A stretch of DNA of 64,000 nucleotides from Ricinus communis. Taxonomy: Eukaryota > Streptophyta > Magnoliopsida > Malpighiales > Euphorbiaceae. The notes under the pieces were generated by a model. It ran no database searches. It saw only the letters and a program-made list of their open reading frames with translations, and was not told the origin of the DNA. Each line of letters begins with the position of its first letter. Position 1 is the stretch's first letter. Shown piece after piece: positions 1 through 11,699 of the stretch. The stretch covers positions 27,638,342-27,702,341 of the forward strand of contig NC_063256.1 in assembly GCF_019578655.1 (NCBI RefSeq), written 5' to 3'. The position numbers and the translations under genes are program-made.

Positions 1-886
1 CTTTCATTGTACTTTTATCCCAATTGATGCATAGAGCATGGATGTAAATGTCAACTCTATAATTGAAACAACCATATTTGTTCTTGATAATTACATATAA
101 CATCTTGAATAAGATCTATAAAACACTTTTCATAATCTTCATTCGAAAAACCTTGGCCAAGGATTTCCTTGGTAGAGCATATCAAGAATCATTAAAATAA
201 GGTCCCATGACATATTACCTTAGGAAATGAATTCTTTATTAATAACTTTTTATCTTCATATGACTCTTAGTAATACCTAATGATTATCCCTTAAGCGCTC
301 CATAGGTAGGAGAACATAAGATAGTATCAAAGTATAGTATCCCCATATAAGACAATATACTGTTATCTCAAGTATAAAGATCACATCTTACATAATTATC
401 ACAAGAGTATTGTTCGCATACACTTGGAATAAATTCCATATGGACTACTCAGTAGGGTCATGTTCAATGAACTTGTTCTTGTAATAAGCACCCATATACT
501 TATCTCAGAATCCTTATTCCTCAACCTTATGAGACATATAGCTTATTTCGTAAGTAAGTGATAACACATTATGGTAGTTTCGAGCATTTGATCAATATCC
601 AGCGATCAATATCTAATTCTTGATCAAACATCAACTATGAAAAAGTTTAAGAACATATGTAATGCGAACCTCATCATTATAAACTCACTTTATAATTTCT
701 CTTACATTTGTGTTTAAATTCCATGGTGTTCATATCTAACAATTTGGATTATTCCTTAATAATACTCGACTATTCGTACCATTAGAGTCGAACAATGCCC
801 TTAATATAATTGTATGCCATCAATTGTGATATATAAATTAACACAGACCATCAGACAACTATTTGTCTTTAGGGCATACTCTAACA
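1..886 (-). mobile_element. LTR family A, 5' part, running off the left window edge
   Basis: The minus strand begins TGTTAGAGTATGCCC at 886 and continues leftward past the window edge. It matches, with scattered substitutions, the plus-strand LTR starting at 22527. The LTR lies inside a minus-strand Tat protease reading frame at 887-1370, so it is an insertion into that element. Ends of the TGTTAG...CTAACA type are seen at 886 and, in another copy, at 4940. No primer site or internal domain of family A is visible in the window, so superfamily is not assigned. Confidence 0.75.
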
Positions 887-1370
887 CCCAATAATAGTGC
901 AAAAGTTATTGGGATGTCCAAGATAGTGAATTCCATCTAGGATTCTATAGGACCCATCTTCACCAATGCTAAGAATGTTCCTTCCACGTCTCTCTTTGAT
1001 TCGTTATAGGCTCTTATCACCATATCTGATGGCTTCAGATTTTTTGCAGTCATCCCCAGCTTACGGATATGCGAGAAGGACACACATTGATGGCTGACCC
1101 ATCATCTACCATTACGCATGGGGTCCTTTTTCCTTTGACCTGTGTTGTTATATAGAGAGCCTTGTTGGGGTCTTTTCCTTCAAGTAGTAAGTCCCCATTT
1201 GAGAAAGTGATCATGCCGGTGGTCTTCTTAATTACTGTTTTGATCATTTCCTCAAGGATAGTTGCTGTGCTAATGCTTATTCTAGACAAGGCCTGGATTA
1301 AAGCCTTTTCATGATCCGATGAGTGCATTAGGAGCTCCCAGATGTCGGCTGTCTTCTTTTCTTTCTTCAA
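887..1370 (-). pseudogene. Ty3/gypsy Tat-clade retropepsin (protease) relic
   Basis: Translated on the minus strand, 1370 to about 1050 reads continuously and contains ALYITTQVKGKRTPCVMVDD followed by GSAINVCP. This is the D(D/N)GSxxNVxP active-site loop of Tat-clade proteases, with Asp-Asp-Gly-Ser where most families have DTGA. A frameshift near 1065 moves the rest to another frame. Down to 890 that frame still reads as the protease C-terminal half, ending in LLLG where LTR A interrupts it. In an intact element this domain would mature the Gag-Pol polyprotein. It is broken here by the frameshift and by the insertion, so it is non-functional. The homology is clear; no close family member can be named. 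Confidence 0.8.
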
Positions 1371-3420
1371 TTGCTCTAATAATCTAATATCTCTTTTAGG
1401 AGCTTTCTCAACCTACTTCAGTTCTTGAACCCCCATGTCTTTACCCACTGACCAGGCTTCCTTATTAGAATCGATCTCTTCCCAAATATCTTCTTCCTCA
1501 GAATCTTGACCTCACACTCATCTACAGAACTTTACTAGATGGCAAGGCTCATAAGCTGCTTGCTCATTGTTTGAACCCTAACTGCTTGGCACAATATCTT
1601 TAATCTGAATATTGGCCGAAGGTGGACTTGAATAGCGAACCTTGAAATAAAATTTTGTTTGAAGGCTGCCCCAATAGATCTTCACATTCATACTGAGGAA
1701 GTTGCTCAACTTTCATTTCCATAGTCAATCAAGTCCTGAATCTCATGTTTGAAATGGTTATATGGTCCATCACATGCCTGAAAGCCTGGTAATACTTATA
1801 ATACTGACTATTATGAGGTTTAGGACTTTTCTTAGACGATTAGGGCTTGAGTTTTATATTGCATTTGAGGTGATGGAACACCACAGATAGTGGTGCCCCT
1901 AGCTCGGGGAAGGCTCTTTATGAGTTATTTGGTTCAGTTCCTAGCTCTACCGCACGCCAGGATATGTCTTCGAAAGAGTTCATGACCTCCTCTTCACTGA
2001 AGTCAGGGGTGATCATGGACACTTGGTTTGGTGCAGGTGCGTTGTTGTAGTTTGGTAGGAGGTTTCTTCTAGTACTAGGCTAGTCTGGGTTGGTTAGTTT
2101 TCCGGCATGAATAAGGTCTTGAATTTCATGTTTCAACCAGATGCAGTTACCTGTATGGTGGTTGGATGCTTGGTGGAATTTGTAATAGGTGTTAGGTTTG
2201 TAATCAGGTGCATTTGGGTTAGGTGGGTTTTTTAGGGTGGTTGGTTAGAGCATGTCATTCTACTCCCTCCCTCAAGCTTGATAATTCGGCTTTCCTCCGA
2301 TTTGCACAATCTTCCGCTTGTTATTTTCAATTTCCTCGACCTAAAGTCCATCATCATATAAGTCCATGAAAGTCTTCGAGTTCATCATTTGAAACCTTTC
2401 GACCTAACTAGGAAGAATATTTCGAACTACCATACAGACTCGGTCCTTTTCAGAGGGCTTATTCTTCATCAACCCAGCCTTATTTCTCCACCCGATCAAG
2501 AAATCAGAGGACTCATTCTGTTTCTACTTAGTAAACTCAAGATCTTTTATTAAGACTTTCAATTGATTATTATAGTCATATTGCTTAACAAAATAATTAT
2601 ATAAACCACGCCATTTAGCTTTGGAAGATTTTTCTAGACTATGATACCATTTCTAGACTATGATACTAATTCACAGCAGGTCCTTCTAGTGACAGCATAA
2701 ATAGCTTGACAATTTAGGTCCTACTCAGCTGTGTAGTTCCCTTGATGGTGACATACTGCTTTAGATGAACCTACGGATCACTAGTTCGATTGAACTTGTT
2801 CATCTCGGGCATCTTGAACTTCACAAGCAGCTTGTCTTCACCTGTCAATGCTAATTTTTCAAAATCATAGCTCGGGTCCAACCCTTTAATTTCCAGCATG
2901 CCCTATATCTTGTCAAGCCTAGCACTTAAGCCACTTACAGCTTCACTAGTAGCAAGGGTCGTCTCCCTTTTTGGCTTGGTTCAGCACATACTCATCAAAA
3001 TTCTAAAAATTCTGAGGCACCCCCCTTTCTAGCAGGGTCTTTGGCATTAGCATTGACAGCAGCAGCAATAGCGACAGTGATTGCAATAGTAGTTTGAGTT
3101 ACAACTGCAGCTGGGTCAATAGCAGTAAGAGGATTAGCTGGTGCAATCAGAGCAATAGGTGGGGCTTGATTCACAGCCATCCCCAACCAGAAGTTGTTAG
3201 AGTTCCTTCTGGATCACACACCTCAGATCATCGATAATAACATTCTTGAGGTTCTTAACATCCTACTCATTAGCTCTTTCATTGGCCATTTCAGATGTAG
3301 TTTCAGTCCCACTTGTGGAAGCTTGATGTCTTGGCTTTTTAAGAAGTTCTAACATAGTTCGAATTCTCTGTGATATTGGTAACCTCTCCAACCTTCCACT
3401 ATCTTATCTTCTCCAATCCA
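1371..3420 (-). pseudogene. Tat-clade gag relic with two zinc-knuckle-like modules
   Basis: The region is full of stops and frameshifts, but the minus strand still shows gag landmarks. At about 2240-2090 there is YYKFHQASNHHTGNCIWLKH followed by EIQDLIHAGKL, the C-terminal knuckle plus 'LKxEIxxLIxxG' signature of Tat gag, with Tyr replacing the first Cys. A second, more eroded copy beginning YYKYYQAFRH lies at about 1830-1690. Nearer the 5' end, 3186-2995 is an open Ala-rich stretch. Gag would form the particle shell and bind element RNA. It is upstream of and co-oriented with the protease relic, so both belong to one element. The exact start is not determinable. Confidence 0.65.
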
Positions 3421-3786
3421 AAGGAGTGTCTATATGGCTAAAATAAAAAAGGTTAATATGATGAGTGTAATACATGAGATGCATGATGCACGTGCTATGC
3501 ACAAAGACAGAAGAGAAAAGGGTTAGCACACACATTAATATATAAAGCATCCTTCAAACCTTATTATTCTTGCACACGGTTCGTGATGAGTCTTTCTTCC
3601 ATAGGATTTTGGAACTAGGGTTTCTATTAACAAGGAATAGTAGGCCCTACATGCATGCAATAAACTCTCAAAGCAGATAAAATAAACGAGGCAATGTTTC
3701 TCAATATAAGTATGAGGCCTACATACTTTGGGCCTAGGGCTTGTTTCCACATGCTCTCAGGTTGAGGCTTCCCGATATGTGGAGTT
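3421..3786 (-). other. Probable 5' leader of the minus-strand Tat relic
   Basis: No supportable gene. The stretch lies between the gag relic and the break into LTR A at 3787. It has short open frames only and no recognisable primer-binding site. The junction at 3787 cuts LTR A in mid-sequence, so a rearrangement removed whatever originally lay further 5'. Confidence 0.35.
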
Positions 3787-4940
3787 TTAGTCATATGAAA
3801 ATAATAAGTTATCAATAAAGAATTCATTGCCTAAGGTATTATGTCATGGGACCTTATCCCAATGATTCTTGGTATGCTTTGACATGGAAATCCTTAGCCA
3901 TGGTTGTTTGAATGAAGATTATGAAAAGTATTTTATAGATCTTATTCAAGATGTTATATGCAATTATTAAGAAAAATTATGATTGATAGAGTTGATACTT
4001 GCATCCATGCTCTATAAATCAATTGGGATAAAAGTACAATGAAAGGATTGAATTAAATTATGAGATTGTTCACTGTAAAGGTTGATTAAAGCACTTTAAT
4101 CCTTTCTCATATTTGGTGCTCATGATGCATTACTTGATATCAATCTTGATCTATGAAATATGAATTAAGTTAATTAGAGAATTAACATTGAATTAAAAGA
4201 GTTTAATTCATAATTCATAATTCATAATTCATTGCCAACATGTTAGGAACATTTTGGATCACACACAAATGGGCTTAAACTTGAGATTAAAATGAGGCTT
4301 AAGATTGGGCTTAAGCTTATATGTATTGGGTCTAATTAAAAGTTAATTAGTTTAATACATATTGAGCTATGATATTCGACTATAAGGGCCCAATAACTAT
4401 GCTTATGTATTAATTAAGTTAACTTAGTCTAAACAACTCCAATTAAAAACCCAACTTAAAAGTAAGTAACACCTTGCTTTCTATAAGACTAGGTTAAATT
4501 TCATGTATATATATATAGAGTATGATGGGCAGCTAGGAGGTGTATGTGTGAATGGAAGATGCCATAAACACTTAAATAATAAGATTAATTAAGATTCAAC
4601 TTAGCTTGGAACTAGCATTCACTCCTCATCATCTCCATACTCTCTTGTGAAGGTTTGTTCATAGGAGATTCCAACTTTGAAGTTTATGTGGTTTACCATT
4701 AGAGGCTGGTCATTTGAGTACTTTAAGATGCATCAATCATCCTTGAAGAATCAAGAATCAACAAAGCAAGAAGCACTTCTTGGAATAGGCGATACACATT
4801 CTTTGTAAACCTTTTCCATATTTTACTTGTTTTTATGTGTTATGACTATCTAAATCAATAAGATATTTGATAAGAATTAAGAAAAGATATAACTTGCTTC
4901 TGTTACGTCTTTCTTTATATTTTAATTTCAAATCCTAACA
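3787..4940 (+). mobile_element. LTR family A, 3' part (5'-truncated)
   Basis: From 3787 the sequence follows the LTR at 22527 from about 600 bp inside it, through AATTGGGATAAAAGTACAAT, to its 3' end ATCCTAACA at 4940. Positions 3787-4046 are also an inverted copy of 1-270, because the window-edge LTR is the same family on the other strand. No primer site follows 4940, so this is a truncated or solo LTR rather than the 5' end of a full element. Confidence 0.75.
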
Positions 4941-6040
4941 ATATATATATATTTATAACAACAATAAATTTTATTCATTTGAAATTATTTTAGGTAAGAT
5001 TATAATATTTGCTGCCATAAGATTTAAAAAAATATATATTAACAATAATATTTTGTTATTGCTATAAAATTAAAGTAATGTTTGTCAACAAAAAAATTTA
5101 TTATAAAAAAGTTATATTTTTTTATAATCACAATAATAAATATTATGGTATCTTGTTACTAAATTTTAATCATAATTTATAATATTGCTGCCAAATATTA
5201 ATTTTTTAACAATAAAAATAAGTTGTGAATTTATTACTGTTAATGCTTATGTTTCATGTAGTTTAGTGACAGAATTGGTGTCCATTGCTAACGTCCATCA
5301 CAAACTATTGACAAAATTATTGTCAATAATTGGCGCTAGATTTTATTATGAAATAGTGCTAAAGTTTATCTATTCCTATATTCTATGGCGACTCCATTGT
5401 CAAATCACAATAACTTTCATAATAATTATTTTGTATCCATTGCCATCGTAAAAATCTATGGCTATTCTGATCATTTTTTGGTAATACTTACTTTTTATTT
5501 TCCAAAAATAATGATAATTATCATAGTATATAATGATGCTTATGCGTAAAGTATATAATTTTTCATTATAATTTTAATTTTAATATTAATTTTATAATTA
5601 CAATACTTATATATTTAATTGTTACTTTTATAATATGATATTTATATATATATAAATATATGTATATATACTGCAAAAAAAATGAATAAAGAATATATAA
5701 ATTTTTAATATTTTAATATTAAATGATGAATTTCGCAAAGACTTAATTATTTAAGATTAAGAAAAAAATATCAATCATCTATTCTTTTTGTTATAAGTAG
5801 CAACATATATCTTTATTAGGTAATATCTAAATACCCAGGTGTATAATGCATTCTAGTACTTTTAATTACCAACACTGTAATGCATTTGCCAACTTTTAGC
5901 CCCAAACTAGAGTTTAAATCAATCGAATTAAATCATTGCTAGACACGGTGGACTAAATATTTAATCAATCAAACACGTCCAAAATAGTTTAGAAAGTTTC
6001 TCATCTAAGAAAAGAATGACTAATTAACTGTATAATTGTA
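4941..6040. other. AT-rich noncoding stretch
   Basis: No gene can be supported. Around 5000-5450 short phrases such as TTGCTGCCA and TTATTGCTATAAA recur, somewhat like subterminal repeats of DNA transposons, but no terminal inverted repeats were found. The open frame at 5185-5451 has no recognisable features and low-complexity AT composition, so it is not called. Confidence 0.4.
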
Positions 6041-6440
6041 TTTACATGATAAAGAGAGCAACATGACCATCATAAGTTAAGGAAGCACACATTATGATGG
6101 ATAACAATAAATTGAATAAGAACAACACTTTTTTCCTTGTTTTTTCTTTTGGCAAACATTTCTTGTCTTGGTTAAAATATAAAACCAGGTAAAAGGAATA
6201 GAGCGAAAACAAAATTCTCAACACAAAAATGGTGTTAACATTACAAATCTGATTAAAAAGGCAAAGGCAAATATGTGTCACACAACAAAGCTAAAGCTTT
6301 GGCATTTCTTTTTTTTTTTTCTTTTTTTTTTTCTATTTGAGTTCTTTCCTGGAAATCGGCCCCGTGCCATTCGCATGATCTAGCATGCATGTCAATTGCA
6401 TTTGAATTTTCCATTCATCGTCTAATTTGTCTTCATCATT
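6041..6440 (-). other. 3' flank of the seven-TM gene with an A-rich tract
   Basis: On the gene's strand, an almost pure A tract interrupted by one G (6309-6333) begins about 108 bp after the stop codon. The rest is ordinary 3' UTR or intergenic sequence without an open frame. The tract could be a simple repeat or the trace of a poly(A) tail. Confidence 0.5.
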
Positions 6441-7409
6441 TTATACCTCTACGTTATCCTTTAATTTTGATGTTTGCCCCTCCTCCGGCAACGTGTTATC
6501 ATAAGAAGGAGCTAGAAAAACATCTTCTCCAGCAGCCAACGAATCAACTATGGGTTTGATTACCATAATGCCTTCTCCTATTGCAGCAATTACTAATGTG
6601 CTTGCAAACACAAGGAATGCAAGGGCAGTATAAGGCATCTCATCCGGGCCCCATATGATTGACAAGACAAGAAATATAATTTCTAATGATAGCATTATTA
6701 GGACAGTGAAAGTTAGCCCATAAATTCGAACCCTTAGCCCTTTGTTTATGACAAGGGTTACCACTTTGAAGCATGACAATGAGAAGCCAATCAAATACCA
6801 TATTCCAAAAAAACCAAATATGATAGAGCTCATTAAAGGGTACGCACACAGTAGTACTTCATCACCAAGATCATCTTTTGAAACCACTGAACTTCTTAGA
6901 AAAACCTCCGGCAATGGCACTTGTAATCCTGAGAAACAGACGAGCAAAACTTGCAAAACGAGAACAGGAAAGCAAGTTGCCAAGACAAAAACAATAGCCC
7001 AACAACCATGTGGGGTTTTTTTCTTGATTGATACATTAACAAGAAAAAGTTGTGTTACAAGAAAACCAGGCTCAAAGAACCCTAATGAGAAGATAACATG
7101 GACCTTACAAAAACTATCTTGTTGTTCTAGGGTTAGAGACGGCAAGAAGGGGAAGAGATATTTTCGACGAAAGAAGGACAAGCGAAGGAGCTCACTAAAG
7201 GCCCAAAGGGTGATGAACAAGACAAGAAGAAAGCGGACGATCCAAAGAGAGTTGAACCTTTGTAATTGATGTGCATTGCGAGATTTAAAACGAAGATGAA
7301 AGACAAAAGCAAGGGAGATGAGAGAAAGAAGAAGGAGACCGCTTATGCAACAAAGAGTGGCCGAGTCGATGATGGAGTCAAGAAATGGCGAGGGAGGAAT
7401 ATTAAACAT
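6441..7409 (-). CDS. Intronless seven-transmembrane plant protein, function unknown
   Basis: This is the only intact long frame in the window that does not belong to a transposon: 322 residues with no introns. It has seven strongly hydrophobic segments, at about residues 18-39, 55-76, 101-124, 136-160, 187-213, 229-253 and 260-284. Short basic loops (around 40-51, 78-83, 128-133) and a polar C-terminal tail of about 35 residues separate or follow them. There is no cleavable signal peptide; the first hydrophobic segment starts near residue 18. The minus-strand ATG at 7409 is chosen because an in-frame TAG lies five codons upstream. A multipass membrane protein is certain from the sequence. The fold resembles plant multipass proteins of unknown function, and I cannot name a family. 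No substrate, ligand or pathway is inferred. The gene stands alone, with no co-oriented neighbour. Confidence 0.85.
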   Translation of the reverse strand: MFNIPPSPFLDSIIDSATLCCISGLLLLSLISLAFVFHLRFKSRNAHQLQRFNSLWIVRFLLVLFITLWAFSELLRLSFFRRKYLFPFLPSLTLEQQDSFCKVHVIFSLGFFEPGFLVTQLFLVNVSIKKKTPHGCWAIVFVLATCFPVLVLQVLLVCFSGLQVPLPEVFLRSSVVSKDDLGDEVLLCAYPLMSSIIFGFFGIWYLIGFSLSCFKVVTLVINKGLRVRIYGLTFTVLIMLSLEIIFLVLSIIWGPDEMPYTALAFLVFASTLVIAAIGEGIMVIKPIVDSLAAGEDVFLAPSYDNTLPEEGQTSKLKDNVEV

Positions 7410-7448
7410 GGCACGGAGTGGCTACAATATATGATGTTGATGATGGCA

Positions 7449-7494
7449 ATGATAATAATAACGATAATCACAATCACAATCACAATCACAACGA
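7449..7494. repeat. ATAATAACGAT / ACAATC microsatellite
   Basis: ATAATAATAACGATAATC is followed by about four copies of ACAATC. It lies just upstream of the seven-TM ATG, inside its probable 5' UTR. Confidence 0.8.
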
Positions 7495-7715
7495 CAATGA
7501 TGGAGAGTATTGAAAATAATCAAATCTAATGGTGGTGGTGGCGGTGGTAACGGTGGTGACCTGAGGAAAAGAACTGGAATATGCATGAAAATTCGTGAAG
7601 AAATGACATGGGTGGTCGGAAGGGGATGGGGGAGAGAAGTGGTAGATTTTTTTCTCTCCCCAATTCCCAACCGGCAGGGGAATGGGGATTGCTTTGCAGC
7701 TACAAAAATGTTTTT

Positions 7716-7781
7716 GGTTTAGAGAGAGGAAGAGAGAGAAAAACAAAGGAAGAGAGAGAGAGAGAAAGAGAGAAAGAACAA
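7716..7781. repeat. GA/CT microsatellite
   Basis: An interrupted AGAGAGAG tract (CT on the gene strand), about 310-370 bp upstream of the seven-TM start codon. Confidence 0.85.
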
Positions 7782-7850
7782 GAGGCAATTAAGGTTTGTG
7801 GTATTGTTGATGAGATGGCTGCTTCGTTTTCGGAATTAAGGTAAATTTTT

Positions 7851-10243
7851 GGGGATAGGATATGCCCAAACCAGAGCTTGTGTAGTCTTCATTAAGGCAA
7901 ATTGTTTTGGGACTTCTATAAATAGGGAATAGAGAACCATATGGTTCCCTCTATTAGAAACCTGTCAAAGCCAATAGTTGGATTAGTAACAAATGGTTAG
8001 CCTGTATGAAATGCGTTATTATTACTTGCACTAAGTGTGTGCATGATATACGAGTGTTTTTATTTTTCAATATTAAATAATTAATATATATTTAATTATT
8101 TAAAGTTAATGGATAATATATTATTTATCCATTAGTTTAGCATGTATGTGGAAGCATATATCTAAATTAGATAAAAAAGATTTAAAATGAATTAATAGTA
8201 AAAGATTTTTACCCAGTCAAAGTTTATGTCTCTAACTGTATATTAAACCGATAAATGAGTGACATATATTAATTAATATTAAATAATTAAATATATATCA
8301 ATAATTCGATATTAAAATTTAAGACATTTATATATATGTATTATTCATCTTTTTGTTATAGTATATACACTTAATATAGATAAGAATAATAAATAATATA
8401 ATGTAACTACAAATTCATAAAAAAGGAAATAATAACAGTTATAATTATAAATCCAGCTATTATATATTTTACTATGAGTTTTGATGCTTAGAATTGACAA
8501 AATGTAATTCCAACATTCCCAGCTAAAAAGACTCGAGTTAGTTACTATAGTTATTTATTTTAATGACTTGAATATTAGACCACTAAATCTTGTCTATTAA
8601 TATCTAATTAACATAACAGTTAAAGGTTAAGAAATTATAAAATTATTATATATATTGGATTATATGCAAATGAAAAAAGAAAACAATATGTTTCTATCTA
8701 GTAAGCAAGTTTCTTGTGATAAACGTAGTAAGCCAGCATTAAGAAAATATGGTAGAATTAAAAAGGTTTTGCATTGATCAAGAGTTGACGAAATGTTCTC
8801 CCTCTCTTTATATTGGTTAACTAGCTTTATTGTTATTACTAGTCTTTTCGCCCTTCAAGCCGGAGCTATTTAAACATTTTAAAAATTAATATGTTGTCAT
8901 ATAATTCTTTATCCATATAAATTCTGAAAACAATTATTAGACAACTAAATATTGTACTATTTTTATATTTTGCAAGAGTAATTCAATTTTTAAAAATTTA
9001 GAATTTGATTTTTAGTACGAAGTCTGAATTCGAGAAGTCTCAAAATATTTTTATATAGCTGAGAAATACATTTTTTTTTAACATTCACTTGAATCATTCT
9101 CCTCTAAATATAACATATAGAAAGAACTTTATCAATTCTTTATTTAATTAAGTTAATTTGATTTAATAACATATTATATTTATATTTTATAATTTATTTA
9201 GTACAAATTTAATTTTAGAAATCTGTTTCTATTAAAATTTTTTGTACTAATTATATTGTATGTATAATTGTTTTATACAAACGGTTTCTTTTTTCAAAAA
9301 AAGAAGAAGAAGAGAACTGTATATAATACTAAAGCATAATTTTAGACAATCTTAAGTGTAATATTGATGGACTTGGTTACATTTTGACCATTCATCGATA
9401 GTTTTAATTTCATATTCCCACGCATAAAACAAAAAACAATCATTGAATAATATTATAAATTAATGGGGTAGTTACTATATACCTTCCTATTTTTCTATAT
9501 CACACTATTTATCCATATTACTCTATTTATTCCTTAATATTTCAGAATTAATTCTTGAGCTAGGCTAATTGAATGATTGAATATATTAAGTTGAACCTAA
9601 TGAAATTTATAAACCTTGATTAATTATAAAAAAATTAACATTATAACAATAACAACTGGTCCTTTCCGTACAAGTGTAATAATTTCAATATTTTACTAAA
9701 TATTAGTTTTTAAAATGGTTAAATTTTAGTGGATTATATTGTGCTAAAAAGTATAGCAAGTAACAGATATTAATTATCTTTTAAATATTCAAATTGATTT
9801 TTACTAAAAATTAAATTGTGCCTTAATTTGATAAAAAAATAGAGTTTAGAGGAGTCTTAATAAATAATTCAATAATTAAATTTAATTATTTTTATTTTAA
9901 TCTTTTAACTGTTTTAAACTTAAAAAAGAGATAATAATTAATTTTACTAAGGAGATTCACTGAAAAGCGTGTAGATGAGATGATAATAATTTTTCCTAAC
10001 TTAATTAAGGTGTCGAGTTAGAGCTTTGAATATACAAGTGTGTTAAAATTCTTGAGGTAGTGCTTTGCTACCCGTAAAAGTTTTGTCCAGGCACACTCTA
10101 GATTAACTTTTAAATATATGTATATAAAAAATAAGGGGTTCCAATGTGATGAAATGGGGGGTAATTTATGTAGTATACCAACAATTAAGGAAAAAATAGT
10201 ATAAATCAACCTTAATTATAACGGAAATTCTGAGAAATCACTT
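7851..10243. other. AT-rich intergenic sequence
   Basis: About 2.4 kb with no supportable gene on either strand. A plus-strand TATAAATA occurs near 7917 but no downstream gene follows it. The sequence consists of ordinary AT-rich intergenic stretches. Confidence 0.5.
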
Positions 10244-10590
10244 TTTAGTATAAAATGGGATAATAATATAAATAGTTACTAATTTTATATTTAGTTTTAT
10301 TTTAGTCACAAAATTTTAATTTGTTTCGTTTCAATCATTCGACTTTAATTTTAATTAAATTTAGTTACCTTGCCAATAAAAAGTTCACATATCATGTTTT
10401 TCTTTTTTAATTACTCTTTCTTAGTAGCAATGTCTGTCACGTGTCAATCTTTTATTTGCAAAGTGACTAAATTGATAAAAAAATTAAAAATTAATAACTG
10501 AAATGAAAAAAAATTAATTTGTTGAATAAAATGAAACTAGATACAAAATTCAATGATCATTTGTTATTATTCCATATAAAATTATAAAAC
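10244..10590. mobile_element. MITE-like foldback, imperfect long terminal inverted repeats
   Basis: The left arm (TATAAAATGGGATAATAAT... through TTAGTTTTATTTTAGTCAC) is matched by the reverse complement of the right arm (TTTTATATGGAATAATAAC... through TAGTTTCATTTTATTC). Each arm spans roughly 120 bp with about 70-75% match by eye, around a 60-80 bp centre. Size, AT content and position in a gene-flanking island fit a miniature inverted-repeat element. A clean target duplication could not be seen, so the superfamily is not assigned. Confidence 0.5.
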
Positions 10591-10759
10591 AAAAGGACAA
10601 AATAGTTTAGTTTTTAAATGTTAAAAATTAACTAGTATCATATACCAAAATACAAAGGGCAAAGAGAAATTATCTCTTAATTTATTATGGATGCCAAAAG
10701 TTGAGTTTTGCAAGGGGTCAAAGTGGTTACTTAAATTGTTTATAAAGGATAAGAAAAAA

Positions 10760-11560
10760 AATAAAATTTTAATTAGATAACTAATTTTGTGAATAAGTTT
10801 TTTAAAAGAATTTACGCATAGCTATATAGAAATAAAAGAGCAAGTACAGCTGACGAGTTCAATATCTATATATTTTTTGGAAATTTTTTATAAAAGTAAA
10901 AAAATAATTATGATATATGAAAGTCGCACGTGGAGTGGGGGAGGGGATGATAGACTTTAGCAAAATGTATGTGTCAATATTTTTTTATCAATGAGTTAAT
11001 TTAGGTTCTTTAAAACAGATAACGAGTTAATTTAATTCTTAATAGGTACAAATATAATTTATTAGTACGTTATTATTTGCAAAAAGTTATTGGATTAAAA
11101 ATGAAAATGATAGGATTTTCACAATATTCAGCCTATTCATATTAAAATGTTGGCAAAAGAGCATATATCAAAATGAATTTGTTAAAGAAATTATGTTTAA
11201 ATTAATGATAATAAATTAGTAATAAAAGTTAAATTTTTTAATCAGATAACTAATTTTATGAATAAGATATTAAAAAGTTACACATAGCTATATTTAGAAA
11301 TAAAACAACAAATATATCCGATTAGAATATCTATAATTTATATATAATTTATATGGGTAAAAAAATTAATATGTGATATATGAAAGTATAATTGATGGAG
11401 TGGGGGAGGGGACATAAAAATTTAGCAAAATGTATGTCACAGTATCTTTATAACGATGAGTTAAGTTAGTTTCTTTAAAATAAATAATGAGTTAATTTCG
11501 TTATTAATAGGTACAATATAATTTACTAACATATTATTTAGATTTAATGATAATTTTATA
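10760..11560. repeat. Diverged tandem duplication, unit about 470 bp
   Basis: About 10760-11075 and 11228-11545 share AGATAACTAATTTTRTGAAT, ATATGAAAGT, GGAGTGGGGGAGGGGA, TTAGCAAAATGTATGT and AATAGGTACAA in the same order. Substitutions and small indels separate the copies. The G-rich block GGAGTGGGGGAGGGGA is the best conserved part. No coding frame was found in either copy. Confidence 0.7.
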
Positions 11561-11699
11561 ATGAAAAAGGTAAAAATAATAAGTGAAGTGCAATAAGTAT
11601 TAGATTAAAAATACTAGAATCTCCACCTAAACTATACGAAAGGAAGTTTAAAAAAAAATTACTGGAACCTCGTAATGGATAGAGGCTTGGTAAACAAAT

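Larger units (their letters stand above)
7410..7850 (-). promoter_or_regulatory. 5' UTR/core promoter region of the seven-TM gene, rich in microsatellites
   Basis: Upstream of the ATG on the minus strand lie an AATCAC-type hexanucleotide repeat (7463-7494), a CCA/CCG-rich triplet stretch (7530-7560) and a CT-rich tract (plus-strand GA repeat 7716-7781). CT-rich tracts close to transcription starts are common in plant promoters. No clear TATA box in the minus orientation was found within this interval, so a TATA-less start is likely. Promoter function is inferred. Confidence 0.5.

Noticed and set aside
887..913. CCCAATAA ... TTATTGGG hairpin next to LTR A
   Set aside because: It is part of the protease coding sequence (PITFALLLG region), so the symmetry is probably accidental.
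2995..3186. Independent small minus-strand gene
   Set aside because: Lies at the 5' end of the Tat gag relic and is an Ala-rich piece of it rather than a separate gene.
5185..5451. 88-codon plus-strand open frame
   Set aside because: Low-complexity AT-rich sequence, no motif, no homologous second copy in the window; likely chance.
6742..7269. 175-codon plus-strand open frame
   Set aside because: Antisense shadow of the seven-TM gene; Lys/Arg-rich composition is the complement of Leu/Phe-rich membrane segments.
7911..7930. Plus-strand TATAAATA as a promoter
   Set aside because: No plus-strand gene follows; the only gene nearby is on the minus strand.
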